This document shows positions 20,300 to 30,384 of a stretch of 64,000 nucleotides of DNA, piece by piece (position 1 is the stretch's first letter; each line of letters starts with the position of its first letter). The DNA lies in NCBI RefSeq assembly GCF_006539725.1, contig NZ_BJNO01000007.1, forward strand, positions 62,001-126,000, written 5' to 3'. Origin of the DNA: Klebsiella terrigena. GTDB lineage: Bacteria; Pseudomonadota; Gammaproteobacteria; Enterobacterales; Enterobacteriaceae. The notes beneath the pieces were generated by a model, which saw nothing but the letters and a program-made list of their open reading frames with translations, did no database searches and was not told the origin of the DNA. The position numbers and the translations under genes were made by a program.

Positions 20300-21016
20300 A
20301 TGACGGCGAAGTACCTTATTATCGCGCGGGAAATAAAAAAGCGGATTATCAGTCAACGGTACCCTGCCAGCGAGCCGTTACCCGACCAGTTTGCGCTGGC
20401 GGCTGAGTTTAACACCAGCAGGATGACCATCCAGCAGGCGATGCGGCAGCTGATCGTCGAAGGGTTAATTTATACCCGAAAAGGGCTCGGTACTTTCGTG
20501 CGCAAAAATTTTCTCCAGCTCTCGCAGTGGGAGCTGCCGGGCAGCGACTATTTTGGCGCGACTAAAACCTGGGAGCATCGGGGCGAGGTGACCAGCGAAG
20601 TTATCCGTTTTGAACTGCGCTTCGCCAGCGAGAAAGAGCAAACCTCGCTGCTGATCGATGCCGACGCCCCGGTCTATGATTTTGTGCGCCTGCGTCTGCT
20701 TAACGGTGAACCGGTATCGCTGGATTTGACGGTGATGCCCGTGGCGCTGGTGCCGGGGTTAAATAAAGCGCATCTGGAGAGTTCGGTCTTTCGCTATGTC
20801 CAGGAGACGCTGGGCCTGAGGTTGATGGGCTCCTATCGCGTGGTGCGGGCAATGAAGCCCGACGCGCTGGACCGCCAGTATCTGAACTGCGAGGAGAGCG
20901 ACCCGGTGCTGGAGGTGGAACAGGTCATTTATCTGGAGGACGGCACCCCGCTGGAGTACGCCCACTGCCACTATCGTTACGATCACGGCGGCATTATTCT
21001 GGTGAACAACGGATAA
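20300..21016 (+). CDS. GntR/HutC family transcriptional regulator with UTRA domain
   Basis: This 238-residue regulator has a winged helix-turn-helix at residues 5-68 (LPDQFALAAEFNTSRMTIQQAMRQLIVEGLIYTRKGLGTFV). A UTRA effector-binding domain follows (DAPVYDFVRLRLLNGEPVSLDLTVMP..DPVLEVEQVIY..EYAHCHYR). HutC-group members often sense phosphosugars. It probably represses the upstream GH1 gene through the twin ATGACTAGTCAT sites and is induced by a 6-phospho-beta-glucoside. That link is inferred from neighbourhood. Confidence 0.9.
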   Translation: MTAKYLIIAREIKKRIISQRYPASEPLPDQFALAAEFNTSRMTIQQAMRQLIVEGLIYTRKGLGTFVRKNFLQLSQWELPGSDYFGATKTWEHRGEVTSEVIRFELRFASEKEQTSLLIDADAPVYDFVRLRLLNGEPVSLDLTVMPVALVPGLNKAHLESSVFRYVQETLGLRLMGSYRVVRAMKPDALDRQYLNCEESDPVLEVEQVIYLEDGTPLEYAHCHYRYDHGGIILVNNG

Positions 21017-21053
21017 AAAAATGGCGGGCATCGTGCCCGCCATCTGGTTTTTT
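21014..21053. terminator. Bidirectional terminator between the GntR gene and ldtB
   Basis: The stem ATGGCGGGCA / TGCCCGCCAT is flanked by A7 on the left and T6 on the right. It serves both converging genes. Confidence 0.9.
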
Positions 21054-21070
21054 AACGCCCGGTCTGCGGC

Positions 21071-21991
21071 TTAGTTCAGACGTACCGGCATACCGGAACG
21101 GTTCTGGACCGCCTGCTCAACCACGCTCTGATCGACGTCTGACTGGCCGGTGACGGCCTGCACGGATTTGTTCAGCGTAATCGGTACGATCTCACCGCCC
21201 TGGAACTGGGCTTCGGTGGTCGACAGCGGGTTGTGGACTTCAACATAGCGGCTGCCGTCCGGCTCGCTGGTGGCTTTCACCGGCTCATCGATAAATTCGA
21301 CGCGGGTGCCGACCGGCACGTTCTCAAACAGGAATTTGATATCGTCGTTGCGCAGACGCACGCAGCCGTGGCTGACGCGCAGGCCGATACCGAAGTTGGC
21401 GTTGGTGCCGTGGATCGCGTACAGACGACCGATGTAGAGCGCGTACAGGCCCATCGGGTTGTCAGGACCGGCCGGTACTACGGCCGGCAGCGGGTTACCG
21501 GCTGCGACGTATTCGGCATGCATTTTCGCCGTCGGCGTCCAGGTCGGGCCAGCTTTCTTGCGCTCAACCTTGGTCACCCAGTTGATCGGGGTATCTTTGC
21601 CCAGCTGGCCGATACCAATCGGCAGCACGATCACGGTGTTGGTGCCTTTCGGGTAGTAGTAAAGACGCATTTCCGCGCTGTTGATCACGATACCTTCATG
21701 CACGGTGTCCGGCAGAATCAGCTGCTGCGGGATATTCAGCACGGTACCGCCTTTCGGCAGGTAGGTATCGACGCCCGGGTTCGCTTCCAGCATGTTGGAC
21801 AGACCCATCTGGTATTTGGCGGCGAAGTATTCCAGCGGCTGTTTGTTGTCGTCCGGAACCGTGACAACCTGGTTCTGGCCAATCAGTCGGCTACCGTCGG
21901 TCGGCAGAGGATAGGTTACAGCGGATGCTGTGTTGCAAAAGCCCACGATGGCGAAGGCTGCCGCAAGGAGTGTCGATAATTTCATATTCAT
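21071..21991 (-). CDS. ldtB: L,D-transpeptidase LdtB (YbiS)
   Basis: This 306-residue periplasmic enzyme links Braun lipoprotein to peptidoglycan. It has a signal peptide [24 protein letters not shown], a LysM-like segment ([23 protein letters not shown]) and a YkuD catalytic domain. The catalytic His is in [11 protein letters not shown] and the Cys in [11 protein letters not shown]. It is very close to E. coli YbiS. A longer open frame to 22108 has no signal at its N-terminus, so the start is put at 21991. It is convergent with the GntR gene and divergent from ybiT. Confidence 0.96.
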   Translation of the reverse strand: MNMKLSTLLAAAFAIVGFCNTASAVTYPLPTDGSRLIGQNQVVTVPDDNKQPLEYFAAKYQMGLSNMLEANPGVDTYLPKGGTVLNIPQQLILPDTVHEGIVINSAEMRLYYYPKGTNTVIVLPIGIGQLGKDTPINWVTKVERKKAGPTWTPTAKMHAEYVAAGNPLPAVVPAGPDNPMGLYALYIGRLYAIHGTNANFGIGLRVSHGCVRLRNDDIKFLFENVPVGTRVEFIDEPVKATSEPDGSRYVEVHNPLSTTEAQFQGGEIVPITLNKSVQAVTGQSDVDQSVVEQAVQNRSGMPVRLN

Positions 21992-22360
21992 CATGTCGTG
22001 TGCGATGTTAAAGCCACACAGGCCTTTGTTAGATTTTTCAGGGAGTAGATGGGAGCGCATTATATGTGCATTCCCGCCAACAGGGAAATGAGATGTGTAC
22101 GAAATCACACTTTTTTGCTGCTTGTTTCAAGTGTCGTCCTTTAACCGGCGAAGCCGCGCCGTCACAGGGGCGATCGCACGGCTTGCCTGGGGCCGCCGGG
22201 CCGCCGCTGAGGCCTGCCGGACGCCGGCGGCGGGAGGCAAAAGGCGCTCTACGCGGCGTCAGCGGTAAGGGAATTCACCGCAGACCGTGAAAAGAGATGG
22301 TTTTGCTGGCATAATGTCCGATGTGTCACACTTCTCATTCTCTTTTTTCAGGATAACCCC

Positions 22361-23956
22361 GTGCTAGTATCCAGCAACGTCACCATGCAGTTTGGCAGTA
22401 AGCCGCTGTTCGAAAACATCTCCGTCAAATTTGGCGGCGGCAACCGTTACGGCCTGATTGGCGCCAACGGTAGCGGTAAATCTACCTTTATGAAGATCCT
22501 CGGCAACGATCTGGAACCAACGCTGGGCAACGTGTCCCTCGATCCGAACGAGCGTATCGGTAAGCTGCGTCAGGACCAGTTCGCGTTCGAAGAGTTCACC
22601 GTGCTGGATACGGTCATCATGGGCCACGGCGAGCTGTGGGAAGTGAAGCAGGAGCGCGATCGCATCTACGGCCTTGCGGAAATGAGCGAAGCCGACGGCT
22701 ATAAGGTGGCGGATCTGGAAGTGACCTACGGCGAGATGGACGGCTACTCCGCTGAAGCCCGCGCCGGTGAACTGCTGCTCGGCGTGGGTATTCCGGTAGA
22801 ACAGCATTACGGCCCGATGAGCGAAGTCGCTCCCGGCTGGAAGCTGCGCGTCCTGCTGGCCCAGGCGCTGTTCTCAAACCCGGACATCCTGCTGCTCGAT
22901 GAACCGACGAACAACCTGGACATCGACACTATTCGCTGGCTGGAGCAGACGCTCAACGAACGTGACAGCACCATGATCATCATTTCGCACGACCGTCATT
23001 TCCTTAACATGGTGTGTACCCACATGGCGGATCTCGACTACGGCGAACTGCGCGTGTATGCCGGTAACTACGACGAATACATGACCGCGGCCACCCAGGC
23101 TCGCGAGCGTCTGCTGTCTGATAACGCCAAGAAAAAGGCGCAGATTGCCGACCTGCAATCCTTCGTCAGCCGCTTTAGCGCCAACGCCTCTAAATCACGT
23201 CAGGCGACTTCTCGTGCCCGTCAGATTGATAAAATCAAGCTCGACGAAGTGAAGGCCTCCAGCCGTCAGAACCCGTTCATCCGCTTCGAGCAGGACAAGA
23301 AGCTGTTCCGTAACGCGCTGGCTGTCGAAGATCTGGCGAAAGGTTTTGATAACGGCCCGCTGTTTAAAAAATTCAATCTGTTGCTGGAAGTGGGCGAGAA
23401 GATTGCCATTCTGGGTGCCAACGGCGTGGGTAAAACCACCATGCTGAAAACCCTGGTTGGTGAACTGACGCCGGATAACGGTACCGTTAAATGGTCTGAG
23501 AATGCGCAGATTGGCTACTACGCGCAGGATCACGCCGAAGACTTCGATAACGATCTGAGCGTGTTCGACTGGATGAGCCAGTGGAAGCAGGATGGTGACG
23601 ACGAGCAGGTTGTGCGCAGCTTCCTCGGCCGCCTGCTGTTCAGCCAGGACGATATCAAAAAGCCGGCAAAAGTGCTGTCAGGTGGCGAAAAGGGCCGCAT
23701 GCTGTTTGGTAAGCTGATGATGCAGAAACCCAACATTCTGGTGATGGACGAACCGACCAACCACCTGGATATGGAATCTATCGAATCGCTGAACATGGCG
23801 CTGGAGATGTATCAGGGCACCCTGATTTTCGTCTCCCACGACCGCGAGTTTGTCAGCTCGCTGGCGACCCGCGTGATTGAAATTACGCCGCAACGCGTCA
23901 TCGACTTTAGCGGTAATTACGAAGATTATCTGCGCAGCAAAGGCATCGACGGTTAA
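22361..23956 (+). CDS. ybiT: ABC-F family ATPase YbiT
   Basis: This 531-residue ABC-F protein has two ATPase domains and no membrane part. The Walker A motifs are GANGSGKST and GANGVGKTT, and the Walker B motifs are [12 protein letters not shown] and [12 protein letters not shown]. The second signature is LSGGEKGR, and a basic linker lies between the domains ([22 protein letters not shown]). ABC-F proteins act on the ribosome E site to relieve stalled translation. The first domain's signature (APGWKLR) is divergent, as in E. coli YbiT. The start codon is GTG at 22361 after AGGA. Confidence 0.96.
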   Translation: MLVSSNVTMQFGSKPLFENISVKFGGGNRYGLIGANGSGKSTFMKILGNDLEPTLGNVSLDPNERIGKLRQDQFAFEEFTVLDTVIMGHGELWEVKQERDRIYGLAEMSEADGYKVADLEVTYGEMDGYSAEARAGELLLGVGIPVEQHYGPMSEVAPGWKLRVLLAQALFSNPDILLLDEPTNNLDIDTIRWLEQTLNERDSTMIIISHDRHFLNMVCTHMADLDYGELRVYAGNYDEYMTAATQARERLLSDNAKKKAQIADLQSFVSRFSANASKSRQATSRARQIDKIKLDEVKASSRQNPFIRFEQDKKLFRNALAVEDLAKGFDNGPLFKKFNLLLEVGEKIAILGANGVGKTTMLKTLVGELTPDNGTVKWSENAQIGYYAQDHAEDFDNDLSVFDWMSQWKQDGDDEQVVRSFLGRLLFSQDDIKKPAKVLSGGEKGRMLFGKLMMQKPNILVMDEPTNHLDMESIESLNMALEMYQGTLIFVSHDREFVSSLATRVIEITPQRVIDFSGNYEDYLRSKGIDG

Positions 23957-24009
23957 CGTCCGCCGCCCGCCCCGGCACGCGCCTGCGCTGCCGGGGAGTG
24001 AACATAAAG

Positions 24010-24042
24010 CCCCGGTCAGCCTCGCGCGACCGGGGTTTTTTT
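24010..24042 (+). terminator. Terminator between ybiT and the GH31 gene
   Basis: The stem CCCCGGTC / GACCGGGG is followed by seven Ts. A second hairpin, CCCCGGCA...TGCCGGGG, lies just before it at about 23971-23997. Confidence 0.88.
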
Positions 24043-24049
24043 ATTGCCT

Positions 24050-26416
24050 TTAGTCCAGCAGCCACTCGCCGACGTCTTTGCCATTCATTAACAGCCGGCG
24101 CTTTTCCCCTGCGGGGAGCGTTATCTTCAGCGCCTTCCACGCCGGGCGGTAGTGGCCGCGTGCGTTCACCTGCAGATTGATGGTGCTGGCGCTGCAGGTC
24201 ATCTCCCACCCCAGCCACAGCGCGTCGCCGTCGCGATAGCCCCAGCTCTCACCGTCATCTTCAAAGAGCAGGCCGCTCGTCGAGCCCGCACCCTTGAGCG
24301 GAAACAGCTTCAGCTCGCGGCTGTCGTCTTTTTTGGCGTCAACGTGGACGATCCTCTCGCTGAGCGGCAGACCCGCCCCGGCGCGCACCATCAGCGGCAG
24401 TTTCTCCAGCGGCGCATCGCGCGTCACCCACTGGCCGCCGGCGAACCACTCCCCGCTGTAAAAGTCGTACCAGCCGGCCTCGTTTTCAGGCAGCCACACC
24501 GGGCGCTGGCGCTGGCCGGGCTCCACGACGCTGGCGACGAGGAGATCGCGGCCGAGCAGGAAGTCGTCGCACTCCTCGAAGGTCTGCGGGTCATGCTGGT
24601 GATCGAGGAAGGTCGGGCGCAGCATCGGCTCATCGTCAGCGTGCGCCTGCCACAGCAGGGTGTAGAGGTAGGGCAGCAGGCGATAGCGCAGCTCAATCGC
24701 GCCGCGAATCGCCGGCAGGACCGCCGGATACATCCACGCCTCGTTGACCGTGCGATCGTCGTTCCATGAGTGGATCGTGAAGCGCGGATGCATCACCCCG
24801 TTCTGCACCCAGCGCACGAACAGCTCGGCGTCCGGCTTATCGCCGGAGAAGCCGCCGACGTCGTGGCCGACGTTATAGAGGCCGGAGAGGCTCATTCCCA
24901 GCCCCATGCGGGTGTTGTAGCGCAGGGTATCCCAATTAGTGCGGTTATCGCCGCTCCAGGTTTGCACGTAGCGCTGCATCCCGGCGCAGCCGGAGCGTGA
25001 GATCAGGTACGGGCGTTTCTCCGGGGCAAAGCGCTGCTGGGCCTCCAGCGACGCGCGCATCATCAGCAGCGGCATCACCGGGCGGATATGCTTGATAGCA
25101 ATCTCCTGGCCAAAACCGTGGCAGCGCGCCTCGCCGTCCCAGACTTCAAATTCGTTATTGTCGTTCCACGTCGAATCAATCCCCATCTCCAGCAGCTGAG
25201 TGGTGACTCCCTCCTGCCACCAGGCGACGGTTTGCGGGTTGGTGAAGTCGAGGTGCGACCCTTCGTCATCCCAGAAGCTGGAGCGCTCCGGGGACTCGCT
25301 TTCGGAGTCCTGAATAAACAGCCCGCGCTCCGCCACCTCGCTATAGCGCGGGTGATCCTGCAGCAGGCAGGGCTTGATGTTGGCCGCCAGCTTGATGCCC
25401 GCGTCGTGGAAGCACTGGCTCATCACCTTCGGCTGCGGAACCTTGTCGTAATTCCAGTTAAAGACGTAGCGCTTACCGCCGATCGAGGTATAGCCGGAGG
25501 AGAGCTGGAACGAGTCGCACGGAATGGCGTGCTCTTCGCAGAGGCGGATAAAGTTCATCAGCTGATTTTGCGCATCCGGCGCGTCGGTGTAGTGCATCGT
25601 CGAACCGCTGTAGCCCAGGCTCCACTTCGGCCCGAACAGCGTTTTTCCGGTCAGGCGGACAAAGGCTTTAGTGACGTCCAGCACGCGTTTGCCGGTAAAC
25701 ATGTAGTAATCAATATCGCCCGCTTCGGCCTGCCAGCGGCGATAGGCGGTGTGGTAGTTGTCGATTTCGTTGCCCAGATCCAGCCAGCAGCTGCTGAGGT
25801 TATCGTAGAACAGGCCGTAGCTGATATCGCTGCGCTGGGCGATGGTGAAGGGGATGTGCTTATACAGCGGATCGGTGCTGGCGGCGTTGTAGCCCATCGC
25901 ATCCAGGTTGCGCATCTCGTAGCGATTCCCGTTGCGCTGCAGGTTGCCCGCCTTTTCGCCCAGTCCGTAGAAGCGTTCATCTTGACGCCGGCTCTGGTAG
26001 TGCGCGACGCCGTCGCCGTGGGCGTTGACCAGATAGGCGCTGGTCGGACGGTCGTTAACCAGCGGCTGCCACTCTCCGGCATCGTCGCGGTAGCTCCACT
26101 CCAGCCACAGGGGCTGGTGGACGGTGACGCGCAGCCGTTCGGTGGCCACCGTCAGGGTCTCCTGCTGCTGCTCCAGGCTCCAGGCGGGGAGGGTAAATCC
26201 GCTGATGTCGTCGCGGCTGCGCCCCTCCCAGGGGACGTCCTGCTGCGGGGCGATGCTCCAGGTGCGGTCCAGCGCCAGCTCTCCTCTGCGTTTAAGCAGG
26301 ACGCGGAACAGGTTTTCTTCCAGCACGTACAGGCACAGGGTGTGCTGCCCGTCCACCGCCAGCTCGACGTGGTGGGCCAGCTGCTGTTGCAATTTCCAGT
26401 GTTTCAACGTTTTCAT
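24050..26416 (-). CDS. Glycoside hydrolase family 31 alpha-glucosidase-type enzyme
   Basis: This 788-residue cytoplasmic GH31 enzyme has no signal peptide. An N-terminal beta-sandwich precedes the (beta/alpha)8 domain, which carries the nucleophile Asp in WNDNNEFEVWDG and the acid/base Asp in WSGDNRTNWDTL. C-terminal beta domains follow (for example LLFEDDGESWGYRDGD). The WNDNNE form resembles alpha-glucosidases more than YicI alpha-xylosidase or YihQ sulfoquinovosidase (DFGE type). It lies 14 bp after the MFS gene on the same strand, so the transported compound is the probable substrate or its precursor. This block is not between ybiT and ybiU in E. coli K-12. The start at 26416 (MKTLKHW) is chosen over a GTG four codons upstream. 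Confidence 0.88.
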   Translation of the reverse strand: MKTLKHWKLQQQLAHHVELAVDGQHTLCLYVLEENLFRVLLKRRGELALDRTWSIAPQQDVPWEGRSRDDISGFTLPAWSLEQQQETLTVATERLRVTVHQPLWLEWSYRDDAGEWQPLVNDRPTSAYLVNAHGDGVAHYQSRRQDERFYGLGEKAGNLQRNGNRYEMRNLDAMGYNAASTDPLYKHIPFTIAQRSDISYGLFYDNLSSCWLDLGNEIDNYHTAYRRWQAEAGDIDYYMFTGKRVLDVTKAFVRLTGKTLFGPKWSLGYSGSTMHYTDAPDAQNQLMNFIRLCEEHAIPCDSFQLSSGYTSIGGKRYVFNWNYDKVPQPKVMSQCFHDAGIKLAANIKPCLLQDHPRYSEVAERGLFIQDSESESPERSSFWDDEGSHLDFTNPQTVAWWQEGVTTQLLEMGIDSTWNDNNEFEVWDGEARCHGFGQEIAIKHIRPVMPLLMMRASLEAQQRFAPEKRPYLISRSGCAGMQRYVQTWSGDNRTNWDTLRYNTRMGLGMSLSGLYNVGHDVGGFSGDKPDAELFVRWVQNGVMHPRFTIHSWNDDRTVNEAWMYPAVLPAIRGAIELRYRLLPYLYTLLWQAHADDEPMLRPTFLDHQHDPQTFEECDDFLLGRDLLVASVVEPGQRQRPVWLPENEAGWYDFYSGEWFAGGQWVTRDAPLEKLPLMVRAGAGLPLSERIVHVDAKKDDSRELKLFPLKGAGSTSGLLFEDDGESWGYRDGDALWLGWEMTCSASTINLQVNARGHYRPAWKALKITLPAGEKRRLLMNGKDVGEWLLD

Positions 26417-26430
26417 TTTTACATCCACTC

Positions 26431-27732
26431 TCAGGCGCGTTTGGCGCGACGTTCAGCAATAAAAGCGACCAGGAAGACCGCGCCAATCAGGTCAAAGAAG
26501 CCCATGGCGACGAATAGCGGGTTGAAGCCAATCTTGTCGGCGGTCACCCCGATTAATAAGGAGAACAGGAAGCTGGCGATCCAGGCGGCGGAGCCGCGCA
26601 TGCCGTTGACGGTCGCCATCTGGCCCTTATCGAACGACTCCACCACCAGCGCGCTCAGCATGCAGGAGATAATCTGGTGGCCGAAGCCGCCGATGGAGAT
26701 CAGGACGATGGTGACGTAGGGGTCGCGGGTAATGGCGACGAGGGCCAGCGAAATCATCAGGAACGCGCCGGTCAGCGAGCTTGCCACCACCGAGTTAACC
26801 CGTGAACAGCCGAACCAGCGGGTATAGAGTTTGGTCAGATAGCCGCTCACCACGCTGCCGAGATCGGCGGCGAGGAACGGCAGCCAGGCGAACATGGCTA
26901 TTTGTTTGAGATCCATGCCGTGCTCTTTGGCGAGGTACAGCGGCACCCAAAAGCTCAGGACCGCCCAGGCGGGCTCCGCCATAAAGGCCGGGATCGCAAT
27001 ACCGTAGAAGCGCTTATTTTTCGACACGGTTTTCAGCGCGGTAAAGAACGGCAGCTTTACCGCCGGCGGCTCGTTATCCTGACGGATAAACTCCAGCTCC
27101 GACTTGCCCAGATTCGGATGCTTTTCCGGATTGTGGTAAAACGCCCACCACAGGATCACCCACAGCAGCGCCAGCACCCCGGTGAACATAAACGCGCCCT
27201 GCCAGCCGAAAGAGGCGTGAGCAAAATAGATGATCGGCGGCGCCAGCATCGCGCCGATGGAGAAACCGACGCCGGCCCAGCCGGCGGCTATCGGGCGTTC
27301 AGATTTTGGAAACCATTCGCCGATGGTTTTGGCGTTGGCCGGGGTGGCAGCGGCTTCTGCTCCGCCCATGAAAAAACGCAGCAGCGCGAGGTGCAGCCAG
27401 CTGCCGGCACCGGCGTGGGCGATACAGGCGACGGCCCACAGGGTGGCGCAGATCATAAAGCCCAGCTTCAGGCCAATCACGTCAATCAGCCAGCCGCAGA
27501 GAGGCTGGAAGAGGGTGTAGGCCAGCTGAAAAGCGCCGACGATCCATGAGTACTGCTCGGTGGTGATGCCCAGCGTTGTCTTCAGCTCGGGGGCGATAAT
27601 GCCTAAGGAGTTGCGGGTAATGTAGTTAACGGTGACGCCGAGCAGAAACAGGGTCAGCATCCACCAGCGCAGGTTTTTGACTACGCGGCGCGATTTGCTG
27701 ACCGCCATATCGTTGTTGAGGCCTTGGCTCAT
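26431..27732 (-). CDS. MFS transporter, anion:cation symporter (ACS) family
   Basis: This 433-residue permease has twelve predicted helices and resembles ExuT/GarP-type ACS symporters, which import hexuronates, glucarate and other organic anions. The first helix region reads LTLFLLGVTVNYITRNSLGIIAPEL and the A-like motif is GWLIDVIGLKLGFMI. The loop EAAATPANAKTIGEWFPKSER is the strongly conserved ACS loop. GGAGAG lies before the ATG at 27732. It forms an operon with the GH31 gene, which suggests uptake of a negatively charged alpha-glucoside. That last step is inference. Confidence 0.88.
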   Translation of the reverse strand: MSQGLNNDMAVSKSRRVVKNLRWWMLTLFLLGVTVNYITRNSLGIIAPELKTTLGITTEQYSWIVGAFQLAYTLFQPLCGWLIDVIGLKLGFMICATLWAVACIAHAGAGSWLHLALLRFFMGGAEAAATPANAKTIGEWFPKSERPIAAGWAGVGFSIGAMLAPPIIYFAHASFGWQGAFMFTGVLALLWVILWWAFYHNPEKHPNLGKSELEFIRQDNEPPAVKLPFFTALKTVSKNKRFYGIAIPAFMAEPAWAVLSFWVPLYLAKEHGMDLKQIAMFAWLPFLAADLGSVVSGYLTKLYTRWFGCSRVNSVVASSLTGAFLMISLALVAITRDPYVTIVLISIGGFGHQIISCMLSALVVESFDKGQMATVNGMRGSAAWIASFLFSLLIGVTADKIGFNPLFVAMGFFDLIGAVFLVAFIAERRAKRA

Positions 27733-28034
27733 AGAACTCTCCACAAGAACTTTGTAGGGGGGAAATGACCGATGCTCAATCCCTGAGTTGTCATACCTGT
27801 TTTATTAACGTTATGAATATTATTGTTTTATTTATTTGGTTTTCCGTATAACTAGTATGGAAGTTATCGGACCAATTCAGGTTAAGATAGAAAATGAGCG
27901 GCCAATAGCCTTATTTATGCAAGTTTTTTCATGAGATGAGGAGATGCTCACGACAGATAGCGAATCTAGCTTGATAAACTGCTTTTTGGCGCCATGAAAA
28001 TTCTTTCATTTGCAAGATAGAGCTGGATCACAAA
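27733..28034. promoter_or_regulatory. Divergent promoter region between the MFS gene and the LacI gene
   Basis: These 302 bp separate the transporter/GH31 operon from the LacI regulator. Visible dyads are an imperfect TTCC..TA....TA..GGAA element at 27842-27862 and TAACGTTA at 27806-27813, the latter with the central CG typical of LacI-family operators. The CTTTCATTTGCAAGA element close to the LacI gene is described separately. Promoter hexamers could not be assigned with confidence. Confidence 0.45.
28002..28017. promoter_or_regulatory. Degenerate copy of the ACTTTC-N4-GAAAGT operator before the LacI gene
   Basis: TCTTTCATTTGCAAGA agrees with 12 of 16 positions of the inverted form ACTTTCATTCGAAAGT seen upstream of ybiU. 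It ends 17 bases before the LacI start codon, a good place for autoregulation. Confidence 0.4.
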
Positions 28035-29108
28035 ATGGATAAAAAGCTGAGAATTGCCGAAATCGCGGCCCGTACGGGGATGTCGGCGAGTACCGTTTCC
28101 CGGGTGCTGGCGGGTAAAGCGAACACCAGCGAAAAGGCGCGTCAGCGGGTCCTGCAGTGCGCCCGCGAAATGGGGGTAATGGAAGGGCTCGCCGCCGGAC
28201 GCATGCTGCTGAACAGCCTGGTGGTTTTCGCCCCTTCCCGGGCGTTTGATGAGCGCTCCGATATCTATTATTACCGGGTGATTCAGAGCATTAATAATGC
28301 GCTGGCGCCGCATGAGGTCCGCCTGCGGACCTGCGCGCTGGAAGAGAACGACAGCGACGCCAACCTGTTTTTGGCCCGCATGAACGAAGCGGAGACCGAG
28401 GCGGCCATTCTGCTGGGTATTGACGATCCGCATATTCACGATCTGGCCGCCGATTTTGCCAAACCCTGCGTGCTGATCAACTGCCGGGATGAGGGCATGC
28501 GCCTGTCGTCGATCGCCCCGGATCACCGGCTGATCGGCCAGTTTGCCGCGCGCTATCTGTTTGAGATGGGGCATCGGGCGGTCATGAACGTGATGTGCCT
28601 GCGCCGCTACACCATGGAGCTGCGGCTGGTGGGCATCAAGGAGGCCTGGCGCGCGCGCAATCTGCGTTTTACCGACGGGCGGGATCTGATCGGCGTGGCG
28701 AACTTCAGCGCCAGGGAGACGGAGGAGCAGGTGGGGGAGTGGCTCGACGCTCAGGCCGGGAAGCCGCTGCCGACGGCTTTTCTGGTCGGCGGAGACTATA
28801 TGGCGGTGGGGGCCGTCAATGCCCTGCAAAAGCGCGGCCTGCGGGTTCCTCAGGACATCTCGGTCATGAGCATCGACGGGTTTAACCTCGCCGCCATCCA
28901 GGATGTGCCGCTTACCGCCGTTCACGTCCCGCGCGATGAGCTCGGCACGGAGGCGGTGCAGCTTCTGCAGCAGCGGCTGATCCGCCCCCAGGCCCCGAGC
29001 GGCTCGCTGCTGCTAAACGGCACGCTGGCGGTGCGGGATTCGGTACGGCGGATACGGCCCGGTAGCCGCCGCACCGCCGTTGAGCAACAGGGGTTGTACG
29101 ACGATTAA
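28035..29108 (+). CDS. LacI family transcriptional regulator
   Basis: This 357-residue regulator has the LacI helix-turn-helix at its N-terminus (RIAEIAARTGMSASTVSRVLAGKANTSEKARQRVL). A periplasmic-binding-protein-like sensor domain follows (LLGIDDPHIHDLAADFAKPCVLIN..LVGGDYMAVGAVNALQKRGLRVPQDISVMSIDGF). The hinge segment, GLAAGRMLLN, departs from the usual LAxxLR/K pattern, so its operator may be unusual. It is divergent from the MFS-GH31 operon, the likely target. Its 3' end overlaps the ybiU stop by 4 bases tail to tail. The gene is absent here in E. coli K-12. Confidence 0.9.
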   Translation: MDKKLRIAEIAARTGMSASTVSRVLAGKANTSEKARQRVLQCAREMGVMEGLAAGRMLLNSLVVFAPSRAFDERSDIYYYRVIQSINNALAPHEVRLRTCALEENDSDANLFLARMNEAETEAAILLGIDDPHIHDLAADFAKPCVLINCRDEGMRLSSIAPDHRLIGQFAARYLFEMGHRAVMNVMCLRRYTMELRLVGIKEAWRARNLRFTDGRDLIGVANFSARETEEQVGEWLDAQAGKPLPTAFLVGGDYMAVGAVNALQKRGLRVPQDISVMSIDGFNLAAIQDVPLTAVHVPRDELGTEAVQLLQQRLIRPQAPSGSLLLNGTLAVRDSVRRIRPGSRRTAVEQQGLYDD

Positions 29109-30370
29109 ACCTCGATGCCCAGCGCGCGTTTGCCGTGGACGTTGAGATCGTCGAGGGTAAAGCGCGCCTGCCAGTCGGCTTCGTAGTCTTCACGCGGAAA
29201 ATCACCCGGCGACGCGCCTTTCTCCAGCGCGATTTTAACCTTGTGCGCGTAGGCGAGATTCTTCTCGCACAGCGGCGCGGCGGGGATATACATCACGTTG
29301 CCCCAGCCCTGCTGGTTTTCGACCGGCGCCACCGAGTGGATCACGTCGCAGTGCCACCACACCGAATCGCCGGCGCTGATGGCCGGGATCGCGCTCAGCG
29401 CTTTAATTAGCAGCGGGTGCCATTTCTCGGAGATCGGCAGCACTTTACCCGGCGCCACGCCGCACAGCTCGTCGTCAGGGACGTCGTCGAGCAGCGGACG
29501 CAGCAGAACGTAGGCCATCGCCTCCGGAATCGGCACCACGTGCAGCAGGCCCTGATCCGGGATCATATCGGAGAGCGCGGTCCAGCCCTGGAAGGTGCGG
29601 AATACCGAGCATTTGGTGGTGTTATCGACGGTGTACTCTTCCACCTCGGTCCGGTGCGCCGCATCCCACGGATCGTAAGCGTCGATATTGCCGTTAAAGA
29701 CGTTGGCAAACACCTGCTGGTAAGCCGGCAGCAGCCAGCGCTCGAGGGCGCCTGAATCGGTATGCGCTCCCAGCCCCTTCGAGGTGGTGCCCGGCGGGCG
29801 GCGGCGGATGCGGTCAGGGTAGATAACGCTGACGTCAGGGTCGAACCACTGCTTGCCGTCCCGGCTAAAGGTCCACAGGCGGTTGAGGAACGACTGCACC
29901 GCGGCCATTTCGTCGCTCTGCCGCGCCTGCATCTGCGCCTGTGACCAGTAAATCGGGTAAATCTCCGGACGCGAGGCGTCGAGCGAGCCGAAGAAGGTAT
30001 CGCCCGGTCCTTTATAGACGTCGTCGAAGCGGTTGAGGTCGAGGTATTCCAGCATCGAGTTGTCCCACGCCAGCGCCCGTTCGCGTGAGAAGTGGCCTCT
30101 GATCACCGCGCAGCCGCGGTGCCTGATGGCCTCGCGCTGGGCATCGCTCACTTTGCCCTGTGCAATATCGCTGAACGGGATAATCGGCCACACCTCTTCC
30201 CCGCGCGCCTTGATGGCGTCAATTTCGTCCAGACGTGCGCTAATCCGCGCCGTCAGCCGATCGAACACGGCCTGCACGTCGCCAATTTGCGCGCGCAGAT
30301 CCTGTTTTATTTGTCGAATCGCCGCTTTGTGGTCGGCGGGGAGCGTTTCGCTGGTATGAATAACCGTCAT
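29105..30370 (-). CDS. ybiU: DUF1479 protein YbiU, probable Fe(II)/2-oxoglutarate oxygenase fold
   Basis: This 421-residue protein is the same length as E. coli YbiU and close to it throughout. The likely iron ligands are the HxD in GLGAHTDSGALERW and the distal His in WWHCDVIHSVAPVE, with the basic RIRRRPPGTTSKG segment nearby. The substrate is unknown. Its start codon has GAGG upstream, and a GCTTTCATTCGAAAGT palindrome lies immediately beyond that, so transcription is probably controlled at this site together with ybiV and pflE-pflF. Confidence 0.9.
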   Translation of the reverse strand: MTVIHTSETLPADHKAAIRQIKQDLRAQIGDVQAVFDRLTARISARLDEIDAIKARGEEVWPIIPFSDIAQGKVSDAQREAIRHRGCAVIRGHFSRERALAWDNSMLEYLDLNRFDDVYKGPGDTFFGSLDASRPEIYPIYWSQAQMQARQSDEMAAVQSFLNRLWTFSRDGKQWFDPDVSVIYPDRIRRRPPGTTSKGLGAHTDSGALERWLLPAYQQVFANVFNGNIDAYDPWDAAHRTEVEEYTVDNTTKCSVFRTFQGWTALSDMIPDQGLLHVVPIPEAMAYVLLRPLLDDVPDDELCGVAPGKVLPISEKWHPLLIKALSAIPAISAGDSVWWHCDVIHSVAPVENQQGWGNVMYIPAAPLCEKNLAYAHKVKIALEKGASPGDFPREDYEADWQARFTLDDLNVHGKRALGIEV

Positions 30371-30384
30371 GATGGCCTCACTTT

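Noticed and set aside
25088-26719. Plus-strand open frame of 543 codons opposite the GH31 gene
   Set aside because: It spans the GH31-MFS junction on the other strand and has shadow-like composition; the sense genes have catalytic motifs and ribosome-binding sites.
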